Origin: Candidatus Poribacteria bacterium | Lineage (GTDB): Bacteria; Poribacteria; WGA-4E; WGA-3G | Length of the DNA: 45,240 nucleotides | NCBI GenBank assembly: GCA_009845545.1 | Contig: VXZK01000191.1 | Span: forward strand, 1 to 45,240 | Reading direction: 5' to 3' | Shown: positions 1 to 8,244 of the stretch, one piece after another | How the letters are laid out: each line of letters starts with the position of its first letter | Position numbering within the stretch: position 1 is the first letter of the stretch | Notes under the pieces: generated by a model | Seen by the model: only the letters and a program-made list of their open reading frames with translations | Told to the model about the DNA's origin: nothing | The model's database searches: none | Made by a program: the position numbers and the translations under genes

Positions 1-63
1 AGGGTTTAATGCAATTTTTAACAACTTTTTGCAAGTCCGAAACGACTAATTCCGATTAAAAAT

Positions 64-963
64 ATGCAAAGAAAACGGACAACGAACCTGTTTTGGAATC
101 AACAACAGAAAATCGCACCCTATCTCTTTATCGCGCCGTTTTACCTACTATTTGTCGTCTTTATGGGGTATCCGCTCATTTCGTCCCTTGTGATGAGCCT
201 CTATGAGATGCGCGGGTTCCAAAGCCGGATATTTGTCGGTTTCGGTAACTTTACAGACCTATTCCGGGATCCTATCTTCTGGAAATCACTTCGGAATACC
301 GCCTATTTCGCTGCAGGCACGCTCATTCTCCAATTGCCGATTGCTTTATTGTTGGCAATTCTGCTCAATTCCAAGTTCGTCAAGGGAAAAAATTTCCTGA
401 GACTCGCCTTTTTCGCGCCGGTACTGGTTGCAGGGGTCTTCGTCGCGATTATCTTTAACCTTGTCTATGACCAGCGTGCAGGCTTAGTCAATCAAGAATT
501 CGTTATCTTCGGTAAGGAGATCGGTTGGCTAAATGAGGAGAATTATGTGATGCCGGCTGTCATTCTAACCGGTGTTTGGCAGTGGGCAGGGTTCAACATG
601 ATATATTTTTTAGCGGGTTTACAAGGTATCCGGCAGGAGTTGTATGAAGCGGCGGCAGTTGACGGGGCAAATTGGTGGCAAGCGTTCGTTCATGTCACGC
701 TGCCTTCCTTGCGTCCAGTTATCGCCTTCGTTGTCGTTGTGTCGATGATTGGGTCGCTCCAACTTTTTGATCTGCCATTCATTTTGACAAACGGTGGTGA
801 ACCTGCGGATGCGGGGTCAACCATCGTGATGTATCTCTACAAAAACGGTTTTCAGTTCATGCGGCTCGGTTATGCGGCGACAATCGGCTGGGTGCTGTTT
901 TTCATTATTGCTGTTATCTCAATCGTCCAACTGAAGTTACTCGGTATCTTCCGAGATGAATAA
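64..963 (+). CDS. Sugar ABC transporter permease, MalF/UgpA type
   Basis: Inner-membrane permease of a carbohydrate ABC importer (binding-protein-dependent transport, MalF/UgpA branch), 299 aa. About six hydrophobic segments are visible, the first at residues 18-45. The cytoplasmic EAA loop that docks on the ATPase is clear at about 195-218 (EAAAVDGANWWQAF, then LPSLRP). Length is normal for the family. No strong ribosome binding site precedes the ATG. A sugar operon usually has a second permease (MalG/UgpE type) directly downstream, but here a hairpin and hisA follow. The binding protein and partner permease must lie upstream of the window or elsewhere. The substrate cannot be told from sequence. 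Confidence 0.9.
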   Translation: MQRKRTTNLFWNQQQKIAPYLFIAPFYLLFVVFMGYPLISSLVMSLYEMRGFQSRIFVGFGNFTDLFRDPIFWKSLRNTAYFAAGTLILQLPIALLLAILLNSKFVKGKNFLRLAFFAPVLVAGVFVAIIFNLVYDQRAGLVNQEFVIFGKEIGWLNEENYVMPAVILTGVWQWAGFNMIYFLAGLQGIRQELYEAAAVDGANWWQAFVHVTLPSLRPVIAFVVVVSMIGSLQLFDLPFILTNGGEPADAGSTIVMYLYKNGFQFMRLGYAATIGWVLFFIIAVISIVQLKLLGIFRDE

Positions 964-990
964 ATGCGCTAAGGTGCGTAGCACGTAATG

Positions 991-1016
991 AAATTATGCC
1001 TTAAATGGCATAATTT
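991..1016 (+). terminator. Hairpin after the ABC permease, terminator-like
   Basis: A perfect 10-bp stem (AAATTATGCC with GGCATAATTT) closes a 6-nt loop 30 bp after the permease stop. It is followed by a loosely T-rich stretch (GTCTTTGCTTT). The stem is AT-rich and the T-tract interrupted, so termination may be weak. It could separate the permease from hisA. Confidence 0.5.
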
Positions 1017-1104
1017 GTCTTTGCTTTACATTTGGAGAGCGGGTATACGGAGAGGCACTTTCAATTCCGCAACTCACCTCAACGAACTGCAAGGAAAATT
1101 AAAA

Positions 1105-1809
1105 ATGCAAATATTACCGGCAATAGATCTTCGCGGTGGAAAATGTGTAAATTTGGTACAGGGTATCGCCTCACAGGAGACCGTCTTCTCGGACACCCCT
1201 GTAGAAATGGCATTGCAGTGGCAAGTTGAAGGTGCGGAATACTTGCACCTCGTGGATTTGGATGGTGCGTTTCAAGGTGAATCGGCGAACCTCCATATCG
1301 TCGGCGAGATTGTCTCTGCCCTTGATATCCCCGTCCAGCTGGGTGGCGGTATCCGCAGCATGGAACAGTTGAAAGCAGTCTTGGCATTAGGGGTGGATCG
1401 TGCGATTTTAGGCACGGTTGCCCTCAAACAACCGAGTCTCGTGAAACAGGCGTGTACTGAATACGGCGCGCGCATCGCTGTGGGTATTGATGCGAAAGAC
1501 GGAATGGTCGCCACAGAAGGGTGGTTGGAGGTATCTCAGAAATCCGCTGTTGAATTTGCACAGGAGATGGCGGAGGTGCAAACGATTATCTATACCGACA
1601 TCAAAAGCGACGGTATGCTTAAGGGGCCGAATGTTAACGCAACCGCAGATATTATTGATGCTGTCCCCGCGAATGTGATTGCTTCAGGCGGCGTGACATC
1701 ACTTGCTGATGTAACCACTTTAAAACAAATTGGTGCCAGTGGTGCGATTATAGGACGTGCTTTATATACCGGTGACCTTACACTACAAGACGCAATCGCT
1801 GCAGGTTAA
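1105..1809 (+). CDS. hisA: Phosphoribosylformimino-AICAR phosphate isomerase HisA
   Basis: Cytosolic (beta/alpha)8-barrel isomerase (EC 5.3.1.16) of histidine biosynthesis: it converts ProFAR to PRFAR by an Amadori rearrangement. The protein begins MQILPAIDLRGGKCVNL, with the catalytic Asp in AIDL. It has the phosphate-binding QLGGGIR loop, the second catalytic Asp in TDIKSDGM, and ASGGVTSLADV plus GAIIGRALY near the C-terminus. An in-frame extension to 988 exists, but the ATG at 1105 matches the family N-terminus and has AAGGAAA upstream. This gives 234 aa against a usual 240-245. No other his gene is nearby, so the pathway is scattered in this genome. Confidence 0.95.
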   Translation: MQILPAIDLRGGKCVNLVQGIASQETVFSDTPVEMALQWQVEGAEYLHLVDLDGAFQGESANLHIVGEIVSALDIPVQLGGGIRSMEQLKAVLALGVDRAILGTVALKQPSLVKQACTEYGARIAVGIDAKDGMVATEGWLEVSQKSAVEFAQEMAEVQTIIYTDIKSDGMLKGPNVNATADIIDAVPANVIASGGVTSLADVTTLKQIGASGAIIGRALYTGDLTLQDAIAAG

Positions 1810-1855
1810 ATTGGTAATGTAGTGGCGGTTTGTAACCCCGAATCTGTTCCGCGGA

Positions 1856-3016
1856 TCACTCCATACCCGTCACAACACCGAGACCGATCCGAGAACCCAT
1901 CTTTTTCACCTCAAATCGGGTGCCTACCTCCATTGCTAACGGTAAGTCGAGTGTGAGAGTAACGTGGGCATAGTCCCCCGGCGTAATAAGCGAAAGTCCA
2001 GACGGGAGTTTTAGGTGCGCTGGCATATCAATGCCCCAGAGGTAGATGTCCGGTCTATCGTTTTCGATGAGCGGGATATGTGTGCCACTCTCTTCTTGCG
2101 TTAGCAGGTAGACAAGCGCAGTCAACTCAGAATGTGATTTGATCGTCTTTGGTGGACAAAGGACTTGCCCGACAGACAACCAGTCGGGTTCCGATTCAAC
2201 GGACACTTCATTCTCCTTTGTGCTAAGAACCCGCGTCTTAATTCTATCGCCTTTGCCGACAATATCTACCGCTTGACCTACAGCAAGTTGGCCTTGCACA
2301 ATCTCGCCACGTATGGATACTTGATCCTTTGCTGCTTCAACAATTTCGTGAATTGGCATAATGAGCGGTAAGTGTGCGGTATCCACGGGTGCCGGCATTT
2401 TGCGGTTCATCGCGAAGATGAGGTCAACAATCGGTTGCCACTGAGAAGAGGTAATATTAGTGCCTCTGTAGTTTAACGCTTTCTGTGCATCACCAACGAT
2501 TATCGGTGTGGTTTCTTCCCCCCATCCACACTCGCTTAGGAGTTCATTCATCTCCTGTAGGCAGATGTCCAGTAGTTCATCGTCTTTTGAAATACCACCT
2601 GTATTGAGAAAAGAGATGACTGTCGGGATGTGCATCTGGTGCGCGAGATTCAGGTGTGCTTGAGAATCACGGCTGACCCCCTCAACTGCATTCACGACCC
2701 AGATCCCGCTCTGAATTGCCGGTGAGCCACTGATTAACATTTTCACAACATCGAGATGTGTTTCGCAGTCAATTTGTGTATAAAGTTTGCCGCTGGTTTC
2801 GTAGGCGATCCTGCGGTAGGTAATGCCGACCCCTTCTCGGATTGGGTGGTTAATAGGCGGTTGCGCTTCAAAATTGTTGTCTCCATTGGTGTGAATCGCC
2901 CCAATTCTTGAAACGACTTTCGCTATCGCCGCTGTCAATGTCGTTTTGCCGTGTCCATCCGCACCGAGCGTGCAGATCCGGAGTCGGCGATGCGTATTTT
3001 GTTTTTTCTCTGTCAT
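1856..3016 (-). CDS. Degenerate EF-Tu-like protein
   Basis: A 386-aa protein that aligns along its whole length with elongation factor Tu (G domain, then two beta-barrel domains; the C-terminus ends GLGVVTGME like the EF-Tu GAGVVT end). The P-loop is kept (GADGHGKTTLT, residues 18-28), as is the switch I Thr (GIT, 64-66). Three other nucleotide motifs are altered: G3 reads DCETH where EF-Tu has DCPGH, G4 reads NTGG where EF-Tu has NKCD, and the G5 SAL position reads GDA. Guanine specificity and normal switch II action are therefore doubtful, so it is unlikely to be the main elongation factor. The start at 3016 has AGGAGA upstream; a longer frame to 3163 lacks similarity to the family. Either a moonlighting paralogue or a decaying copy, although the frame is intact. 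Confidence 0.85.
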   Translation of the reverse strand: MTEKKQNTHRRLRICTLGADGHGKTTLTAAIAKVVSRIGAIHTNGDNNFEAQPPINHPIREGVGITYRRIAYETSGKLYTQIDCETHLDVVKMLISGSPAIQSGIWVVNAVEGVSRDSQAHLNLAHQMHIPTVISFLNTGGISKDDELLDICLQEMNELLSECGWGEETTPIIVGDAQKALNYRGTNITSSQWQPIVDLIFAMNRKMPAPVDTAHLPLIMPIHEIVEAAKDQVSIRGEIVQGQLAVGQAVDIVGKGDRIKTRVLSTKENEVSVESEPDWLSVGQVLCPPKTIKSHSELTALVYLLTQEESGTHIPLIENDRPDIYLWGIDMPAHLKLPSGLSLITPGDYAHVTLTLDLPLAMEVGTRFEVKKMGSRIGLGVVTGME

Positions 3017-3061
3017 TTCTTGTCTCCTGATGGCAAAATTTTTTATTCTGATTTCCGTTTC

Positions 3062-3090
3062 ATTATAGCATAGCGTCAGGAATTGAGCAA
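3062..3090 (-). promoter_or_regulatory. Sigma70-type promoter for the EF-Tu-like gene
   Basis: On the minus strand, TTGCTC (3090-3085), a 17-bp spacer and a perfect TATAAT (3067-3062) lie about 45 bp before the start codon. It is back to back with the promoter of the heptose gene. Confidence 0.55.
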
Positions 3091-3101
3091 CGAGGAAAAA
3101 C

Positions 3102-3130
3102 TTGTCAAACAGTCCAATGCGTGATACACT
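3102..3130 (+). promoter_or_regulatory. Sigma70-type promoter for the heptose adenylyltransferase gene
   Basis: TTGTCA (3102-3107), a 17-bp spacer and TACACT (3125-3130). Transcription would begin near 3137, which makes a TTG start at 3140 almost leaderless and favours the ATG at 3191. Confidence 0.5.
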
Positions 3131-3190
3131 ATTAACGTTTTGAAATCTACAATTGAGGAACACGAGACAACTTCTATCAGAAATGAAAAA

Positions 3191-3691
3191 ATGTTAAACC
3201 AAAAAATTTATCATTGCAGCGAACTCGCATCCGTTCTTCAACGACTGAAAACTGAAGGTAAGACTGTTGTCACGACCAACGGCTGTTTTGATGTGCTACA
3301 CTTGGGACATCTCCGATATCTTCAGGCGGCGCGCCAACTCGGGGATCTGCTTGTGGTAGCAGTTAACAGCGATAGTTCGGTACGGCAGCTTAAAGGCGAA
3401 AATCGTCCGCTTGTGCCTGAAGCGGAGCGCGCAGAGATGCTCGCTGGTTTGGAATGTGTTGATTACGTCGTCATCTTCCCGGAATTGACACCAATTGACC
3501 TGCTCTCCGAACTCAAACCGAGTATCCACGTTAAGGGTGGCGACTATAAACTGGAGCAACTTATTGAAAGAGATGTTGTTGAGGCAAACGGCGGCAAGGT
3601 TGTCGTCGGTCTAAACGTCCCCGGTAAGTCCACAACCAATCTCATCCAAGTGATTTGTGAACGATATAAAGACACACAGTCATCATCGTAG
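3191..3691 (+). CDS. rfaE2: D-glycero-beta-D-manno-heptose 1-phosphate adenylyltransferase
   Basis: Cytidylyltransferase-fold enzyme (HldE C-terminal domain / RfaE2, 166 aa). It adenylylates heptose-1-phosphate to make ADP-heptose for the LPS inner core. The nucleotide-binding signature TTNGCFDVLHLGHLRYL includes the HxGH motif, followed by VNSD, RPLVP, ERAEMLAGLECVDYVVIF and VKGGDY, all typical. The usual E. coli HldE kinase half is absent, so this is the stand-alone form with the kinase encoded elsewhere. The frame continues upstream to a TTG at 3140, but the family start and the promoter position favour 3191. No strong Shine-Dalgarno is visible at either start. It implies an outer membrane with heptose-containing LPS. 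Confidence 0.92.
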   Translation: MLNQKIYHCSELASVLQRLKTEGKTVVTTNGCFDVLHLGHLRYLQAARQLGDLLVVAVNSDSSVRQLKGENRPLVPEAERAEMLAGLECVDYVVIFPELTPIDLLSELKPSIHVKGGDYKLEQLIERDVVEANGGKVVVGLNVPGKSTTNLIQVICERYKDTQSSS

Positions 3692-3790
3692 GTTGGGTAG
3701 AGCGGTGAATGACCAAGAAACCTCAAATCTATCAGGAAAATACCCCTTTTCAATGATCTGTTCATAGAAATAGACATAGCGAAACCCAAC
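3688..3790. repeat. REP-like inverted repeat with expanded loop
   Basis: The left arm GTAGGTTGGGTAGAGCG (3688-3704) and right arm TAGCGAAACCCAAC (3777-3790) share a perfect 7-bp complement (GTTGGGT / ACCCAAC). They resemble the short extragenic palindromes of the GTAGGTTGGGT...ACCCAAC kind seen in several bacterial groups. Here about 70 bp separates the arms. The left arm overlaps the stop codon of the heptose gene. Confidence 0.45.
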
Positions 3791-3819
3791 AATCTAACTG
3801 AGGAGGCAATCATAGTCCA

Positions 3820-5190
3820 ATGCAGATAAACCATTCATTACGTCCCACCGACCTGAAGCCTCAGCTTGAGCGGCTTTTTGAATACTCAGGTCAAAAGATT
3901 TTAGCCATTGAGGATACGTGGCCCCCTGAAAAAGGCACACCTGTGTTTACCGTTGCTGGCACCTACACGACACGCGGCTGGACCGAGTGGACACAAGGGT
4001 TCCAATTCGGCTCTGCCATCCTCCAGTTTGATGCCACCGGTGATGAACAGTTCCTTGAGATCGGCAGACGGAACACGATTGAGAAGATGGCACCGCATGT
4101 CACACACGTCGGTGTGCATGACCACGGGTTTAACAACGTCTCGACTTACGGGAATCTCCGTCGCCTCATGCGAGAAGGAGTCATCCTATCGGACGATAAC
4201 GAGATGCACTTCTATGAACTCGCGCTCAAAGCCTCTGCCGCTGTACAAGCGAGTCGGTGGACCCGAATTAAAGATGGAACAGGGTATATAGCCTCTTTCA
4301 ACGGACCCCATTCGCTCTTTTCAGACACCATTCGCTCTCTACGGGTTTTAGGACTCGGACACACGCTCGGTGCAGTGCTGATGGGTGAAGGCGATGTCGC
4401 TATCAGTCTATTGGAACGCCTACTCCAACATTCGCAGACGACAGCAGCCTATAACGTCTATTACGGCGAGGGACGCGATGCTTTTGATATACACGGACGA
4501 GTGGTGCATGAATCGATCTTCAATACGAACGATGGGAACTACCGCTGCCCAAGTACGCAGCAGGGGTATTCGCCGTTTACGACGTGGACGCGAGGACTCG
4601 CCTGGATTATTACGGGTTATGCAGAGCAGCTTGAGTTCTTTGATACGCTAACGGAAGATGATCTTGAACCTTTCGGTGGGTCCGACTTGGCAGCAGCACA
4701 CATGCGCAAGGCCGCGGAAGCCACTGCCGATTTCTATATTGAGAACACAGCGCAAGACGGCATTCCGTATTGGGATACCGGTGCCCCCGGTTTAGTCGAA
4801 CTCGGTGATTATTTGGCAGTCCCGGCGGATCCGTATAACGATCTCGAACCGGTGGACAGTTCCGCTGCAGCGATTTCAGCGCAAGGGTTAATCCGACTGG
4901 GTAACTACCTCAGAAAGCACGGACAAACAGAAGCAGGAGATTCCTATTATCAAGCAGGCTTAACCGTCGCCAAGACGCTCTTCGCCGAGCCGTATTTATC
5001 CGCGTCCGATGCCCATCAAGGGTTGCTGTTGCACTCAGTGTATCACCGTCCGAATGGGTGGGATCATGTACCAGAGGGTCGAAAAATTCCATGCGGAGAG
5101 GCCTCCATGTGGGGCGATTACCACGCCCGCGAACTTGCAGTCCTCTTATGGCGAGAGATCCTTGGAAAGCCGTATCTGACGTTTTTCTAA
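3820..5190 (+). CDS. GH88-type unsaturated glucuronyl hydrolase
   Basis: 456-aa (alpha/alpha)6-barrel protein of glycoside hydrolase family 88, which hydrates and cleaves delta-4,5-unsaturated uronic acids released by polysaccharide lyases. Landmarks: WTQGFQFGSAIL (about 57-68), HDHGF with candidate catalytic Asp101, FSDTIRSL with candidate Asp169 (the two-Asp pattern of UGL enzymes), GYSPFTTWTRGLAWIITGYA, and DSSAAAISAQGL. No signal peptide is seen, so it is probably cytoplasmic and acts on imported disaccharides. AGGAGG lies 13 nt before the ATG, a rather long spacing. A nearby sugar ABC permease (64-963) could be related but is not in the same operon. The exact substrate (glycosaminoglycan, ulvan or other) cannot be read. 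Confidence 0.85.
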   Translation: MQINHSLRPTDLKPQLERLFEYSGQKILAIEDTWPPEKGTPVFTVAGTYTTRGWTEWTQGFQFGSAILQFDATGDEQFLEIGRRNTIEKMAPHVTHVGVHDHGFNNVSTYGNLRRLMREGVILSDDNEMHFYELALKASAAVQASRWTRIKDGTGYIASFNGPHSLFSDTIRSLRVLGLGHTLGAVLMGEGDVAISLLERLLQHSQTTAAYNVYYGEGRDAFDIHGRVVHESIFNTNDGNYRCPSTQQGYSPFTTWTRGLAWIITGYAEQLEFFDTLTEDDLEPFGGSDLAAAHMRKAAEATADFYIENTAQDGIPYWDTGAPGLVELGDYLAVPADPYNDLEPVDSSAAAISAQGLIRLGNYLRKHGQTEAGDSYYQAGLTVAKTLFAEPYLSASDAHQGLLLHSVYHRPNGWDHVPEGRKIPCGEASMWGDYHARELAVLLWREILGKPYLTFF

Positions 5191-5200
5191 CGTGTAGTTG

Positions 5201-5228
5201 GTAGGTGCGCATTACAAGCACGCCTACA
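5201..5228. repeat. Dispersed GTAGG repeat, copy 1 (imperfect palindrome)
   Basis: GTAGGTGCGCATTACAAGC, then ACGCCTACA, sits between the GH88 and AAA ATPase genes. The ends GTAGG and CCTAC are complementary. Related sequences lie at 17215-17237 (+) and 28139-28121 (-), always intergenic. Confidence 0.4.
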
Positions 5229-5255
5229 ATGTAAACCGGATTGGGGGAAACAACA

Positions 5256-6728
5256 ATGAGCGAAATCATAGACACGCAAGATCCAAAGGTTGAAATTACT
5301 GTCAAGAATTTCGGTCCCATTGCGGAGGCGAACATTGATTTGCGTCCGCTGACGGTATTTGTCGGTCCGAGCAATACTGGGAAGACATATTTTGCTACCT
5401 TGGTTTATGCTTTGCACGGTACCTTTGATGGTTTATATCATTCGGGTGTTCTTTCTCCCTTCAAGTTCAGAGTTATGGATATACTAAGCGAACTTTTGAC
5501 CGGTGTCACCACACCGAAAGAGGAAATTCAGGAAATACTCGACAAGTTAGATATGGATGAGAAACCTTTTAGATTGTCTGATCTACCCGAAGAAATTCGA
5601 CTAAAATTAGGCACTATTATTAAAAATGCAGATCTTTTTAGAGAGGAATTGCAGGACGAACTCAGAAATTGCTTTAATCTAAATTCCATATCACAACTAA
5701 TGCGACTGACAGGAAAACAGCGTAATGAAACAACAGTTTTGTTGAGTATTAGTGAAAAAGATCAAGAATATCTAAACATCAGCATGCAAGTTTCTGAATC
5801 AGGAGTTAACCTAAATAATTTAACTTCTCTGGATAGTTCATCTGATGACGACATGGTTCTTCTTCCTAACGAATGGTCAGCTGCTGGAAGATTACTTGAT
5901 AATATGGTTTCCATAAGGAGTTTCAGTTGTCCAGCGCGACACAGTAGATATTACTTGCCTTCGGCTCGCAGTGGTATCATGCAAAGCAACCGCATCATCG
6001 CAACTTCACTTGTAAAACAAGCGACCCAAACAGGAGTGAAACATTCATCTCAATTTCCGACTATGCCAGGCGTGATAGCAGACCTTATGGAGAAGATAAT
6101 CCTTTATGAGGAGAACAGAAAATTTGAATTTGATGAGAAAATAAAGTACCTTGCTGAAACACTAGAGTCCGATGTGCTTGATGGAAAAATACTCCTGAAG
6201 TCCACACCAAGTGGATATCCAGATTTTTACTACCGACCACAAGGTATAGAAGAGGATATACATTTAAGCCAAGTTTCGTCCATGGTATCTGAACTTGCTC
6301 CCCTTGTTTTATATCTTCGAAGTCTTGTTAACTCTGGCGATACGCTTATTATTGACGAGCCTGAAGCGCACCTGCATCCCGGTGCCCAGGCGGATATGGC
6401 AGTGATCCTTGCGCGTTTGGTTCGGAGAGGGGTAAAAGTGATTATAACAACGCACAGCGATTGGTTGCTTCAGGAAATCGGGAATCTGGTTCTTGAAGGA
6501 CTGTTAGAAGAAGATATTGATGAACCCGCAAGTTGGCTTTTACCAGAAGAGGTCGGCGTATGGCATTTCCAAAAGGACGAACCAGTGAAGGAAATTCCGT
6601 TTAAACCCAGAGAGGGTATTTCTCCAGAGGACTACGAGGACGTTGCCGAAGGACTTTACAACCGCTCAGTGAATCTCCAACAAAGGTTTGAGAAAAAGAA
6701 AGGTGAAGATGAACGTGAATCTTCATGA
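5256..6728 (+). CDS. AAA family ATPase of the OLD/ABC-like class
   Basis: 490-aa P-loop ATPase. The N-terminus binds nucleotide (VFVGPSNTGKT, Walker A at 37-44). The C-terminal half has a signature-like LSQVSSMVSELAPLVLYL, Walker B TLIIDEPE (363-370), D-loop region AHLHPGAQ and a switch His (ITTHSDWLL, His400). The order matches the AAA_15/AAA_21 branch related to OLD and RecF-type ATPases. The helical middle (about 70-300) is AT-richer than flanking genes and carries YLPSARSG, a segment typical of this branch. No Toprim nuclease domain is attached; the next gene overlaps by 20 bp and may supply the effector. ATG 5256 is preferred over an upstream TTG because GGGGG sits before it. A role in phage defence or DNA repair is inference. 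Confidence 0.85.
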   Translation: MSEIIDTQDPKVEITVKNFGPIAEANIDLRPLTVFVGPSNTGKTYFATLVYALHGTFDGLYHSGVLSPFKFRVMDILSELLTGVTTPKEEIQEILDKLDMDEKPFRLSDLPEEIRLKLGTIIKNADLFREELQDELRNCFNLNSISQLMRLTGKQRNETTVLLSISEKDQEYLNISMQVSESGVNLNNLTSLDSSSDDDMVLLPNEWSAAGRLLDNMVSIRSFSCPARHSRYYLPSARSGIMQSNRIIATSLVKQATQTGVKHSSQFPTMPGVIADLMEKIILYEENRKFEFDEKIKYLAETLESDVLDGKILLKSTPSGYPDFYYRPQGIEEDIHLSQVSSMVSELAPLVLYLRSLVNSGDTLIIDEPEAHLHPGAQADMAVILARLVRRGVKVIITTHSDWLLQEIGNLVLEGLLEEDIDEPASWLLPEEVGVWHFQKDEPVKEIPFKPREGISPEDYEDVAEGLYNRSVNLQQRFEKKKGEDERESS

Positions 6729-7173
6729 GGCTCTTGAGGAGATTCGTCAGTGGATAAGGGGCAATGAAGCAACATCCCCTTATACCAAGGAAGGATGTCG
6801 CGTCTCCATGGCTAATATACCGTCTGAACGTGTTGTGTTAGATGTAGACCTTGCTTTTCCAACAGGCAGAGCACGGACAAACCAATGCGACTTTGTTCTC
6901 TTTTACATTGATACTGCCCAAAACAACCTCGTTGGGGTTCCAATGGAACTTAAAAGAGGCGATGTTGATGCATCAGAGGCAGTTGCGCAGTTGCAAGAAG
7001 GGGCGCGTATCGTTGACAATTGCACTCCAGATAATGTTCAGATGAACCTTGTTCTTGTCTTAGTCCACGGCGGTAGTATGCACAGCGAAACCGCCTTAGA
7101 ACTTCCAGAATCAGATTCCGAGGCGCAGAATTTCCGATTAACACTGCGCGATGCGGTCATCAAGAGAACTTAG
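6709..7173 (+). CDS. Small protein with PD-(D/E)XK-like pattern, partner of the AAA ATPase
   Basis: 154-aa protein, not recognised as a named family. The core CDFVLFY (Asp61), a hydrophobic strand ending PMELKRG (Glu80-x-Lys82) and then a helix AVAQLQEGARIV (Gln94) follow the D...(E)xK...Q layout of PD-(D/E)XK nucleases. This is a pattern match only; no catalysis is proven. A beta strand VQMNLVLVLVHGG follows. The ATG at 6709 has GGTGA upstream and overlaps the ATPase gene by 20 bp, so the two are translationally coupled and probably work together. Alternative: a non-catalytic adaptor, or an immunity protein for the ATPase. Confidence 0.6.
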   Translation: MNVNLHEALEEIRQWIRGNEATSPYTKEGCRVSMANIPSERVVLDVDLAFPTGRARTNQCDFVLFYIDTAQNNLVGVPMELKRGDVDASEAVAQLQEGARIVDNCTPDNVQMNLVLVLVHGGSMHSETALELPESDSEAQNFRLTLRDAVIKRT

Positions 7174-7218
7174 CACAGACTTTAGCAAAATCAATTAAGC
7201 GTTGAGTTCTTCCTTCAA

Positions 7219-8178
7219 TCATTCAGGAACCTGTTCAACCTGTCCAGTCTCTAACGATCGGTTCGCAGCAAGTGTAACAGCAAGGCTCTTCGCAGCATCG
7301 GCATAGGGGGAAAGTACTAATCCCTGATCGTTCGCATCAACCGCTTTAATAAACTGCTCAACTTGCCGAAAATAACCCGCTTCCGTACCCGTGTAGTCAA
7401 TCCCTTCGCCACCGATCTGACCCCGCAATCCGAGGTCGTGCGTGAGTTTGAGATAGATGTCATCGCCTACCAATTCGGTTGCGAAGTTATCATGTGCGCG
7501 GGCGACACACGTGCTGGTAATATTCCCAACGGCACCACTCTCGAACTGTAGGTTGCAAACGGTGCACTCCTCGAAATCAGCGATATCCTCGGACACTCCC
7601 TTGATACCATAAGCGTGAACATTTGCCACATCACCCAGAAAATAGCGGATCAGGTCAAAGATGTGAGTCGTCTGCTCTACCATCTGTCCGCGCGATACCT
7701 CGTATTTTCCCCACCATGGGTGGGTCGCACCCATTCGTGCCAGAAACCGTCCGAACCCCATAGCAAGTTTCCGATCACCGACCAACGCTTTCGCTTTTGC
7801 CGTAATATCGCTATACCGCGCCATATAACCGACTTGATTGATAACACCAGCCGTGGCAATGGCATCACGCGCACGTTCGGCAGTTTCCAAGTCTTGGGCA
7901 ACAGGTTTAGCGACGAAGAGTGCTGCGCCAGACGCTGCGGCATCGGCAACCTGTGTCGTGTGTGCACCGGGTGGGATACAGGTAAACACAACATCGGGTG
8001 TTTCTTTCTGTAGCATCTCAGTGTGGTCGGTATATGCAACAGCATTTTCTTCAGTAGCGATAGCAGCAGCGCGTTCGGCGTTTATGTCACAGACCGCTGC
8101 AATCGGACGTTCAAGTTGATTAAGGCTTCGGCGGTAATTGCCAGCAATACCACCAACACCGATAAAAGCGATTTTCAT
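7219..8178 (-). CDS. Gfo/Idh/MocA family oxidoreductase
   Basis: 319-aa NAD(P)-dependent sugar or inositol dehydrogenase-like enzyme. The N-terminal Rossmann fold starts MKIAFIGVGGIAGNY (GxGxxG-type) with the acidic end of strand 2 at CDIN. It has DVVFTCIPPGAH, then FVAKPVA, where most family members have EKP (Glu replaced by Ala; the Lys is kept). The catalytic-type His lies in EQTTHIFDLIRYF. AGGAAA precedes the ATG. It is convergent with the AAA/nuclease-like pair, 45 bp apart. The substrate is unknown; the enzyme family is commonly used in sugar and inositol catabolism. Confidence 0.88.
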   Translation of the reverse strand: MKIAFIGVGGIAGNYRRSLNQLERPIAAVCDINAERAAAIATEENAVAYTDHTEMLQKETPDVVFTCIPPGAHTTQVADAAASGAALFVAKPVAQDLETAERARDAIATAGVINQVGYMARYSDITAKAKALVGDRKLAMGFGRFLARMGATHPWWGKYEVSRGQMVEQTTHIFDLIRYFLGDVANVHAYGIKGVSEDIADFEECTVCNLQFESGAVGNITSTCVARAHDNFATELVGDDIYLKLTHDLGLRGQIGGEGIDYTGTEAGYFRQVEQFIKAVDANDQGLVLSPYADAAKSLAVTLAANRSLETGQVEQVPE

Positions 8179-8244
8179 GTTAATTTCCTATTCTTTGATT
8201 GGAATCCGAAAGTAGCGGATGGTAATTTCACCCTATCGCCTTGC

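Noticed and set aside
988..1104. 39-residue N-terminal extension of HisA
   Set aside because: HisA proteins begin at the MQILPAIDL-type strand, and the ATG at 1105 has its own ribosome binding site. The extension runs through the terminator-like hairpin.
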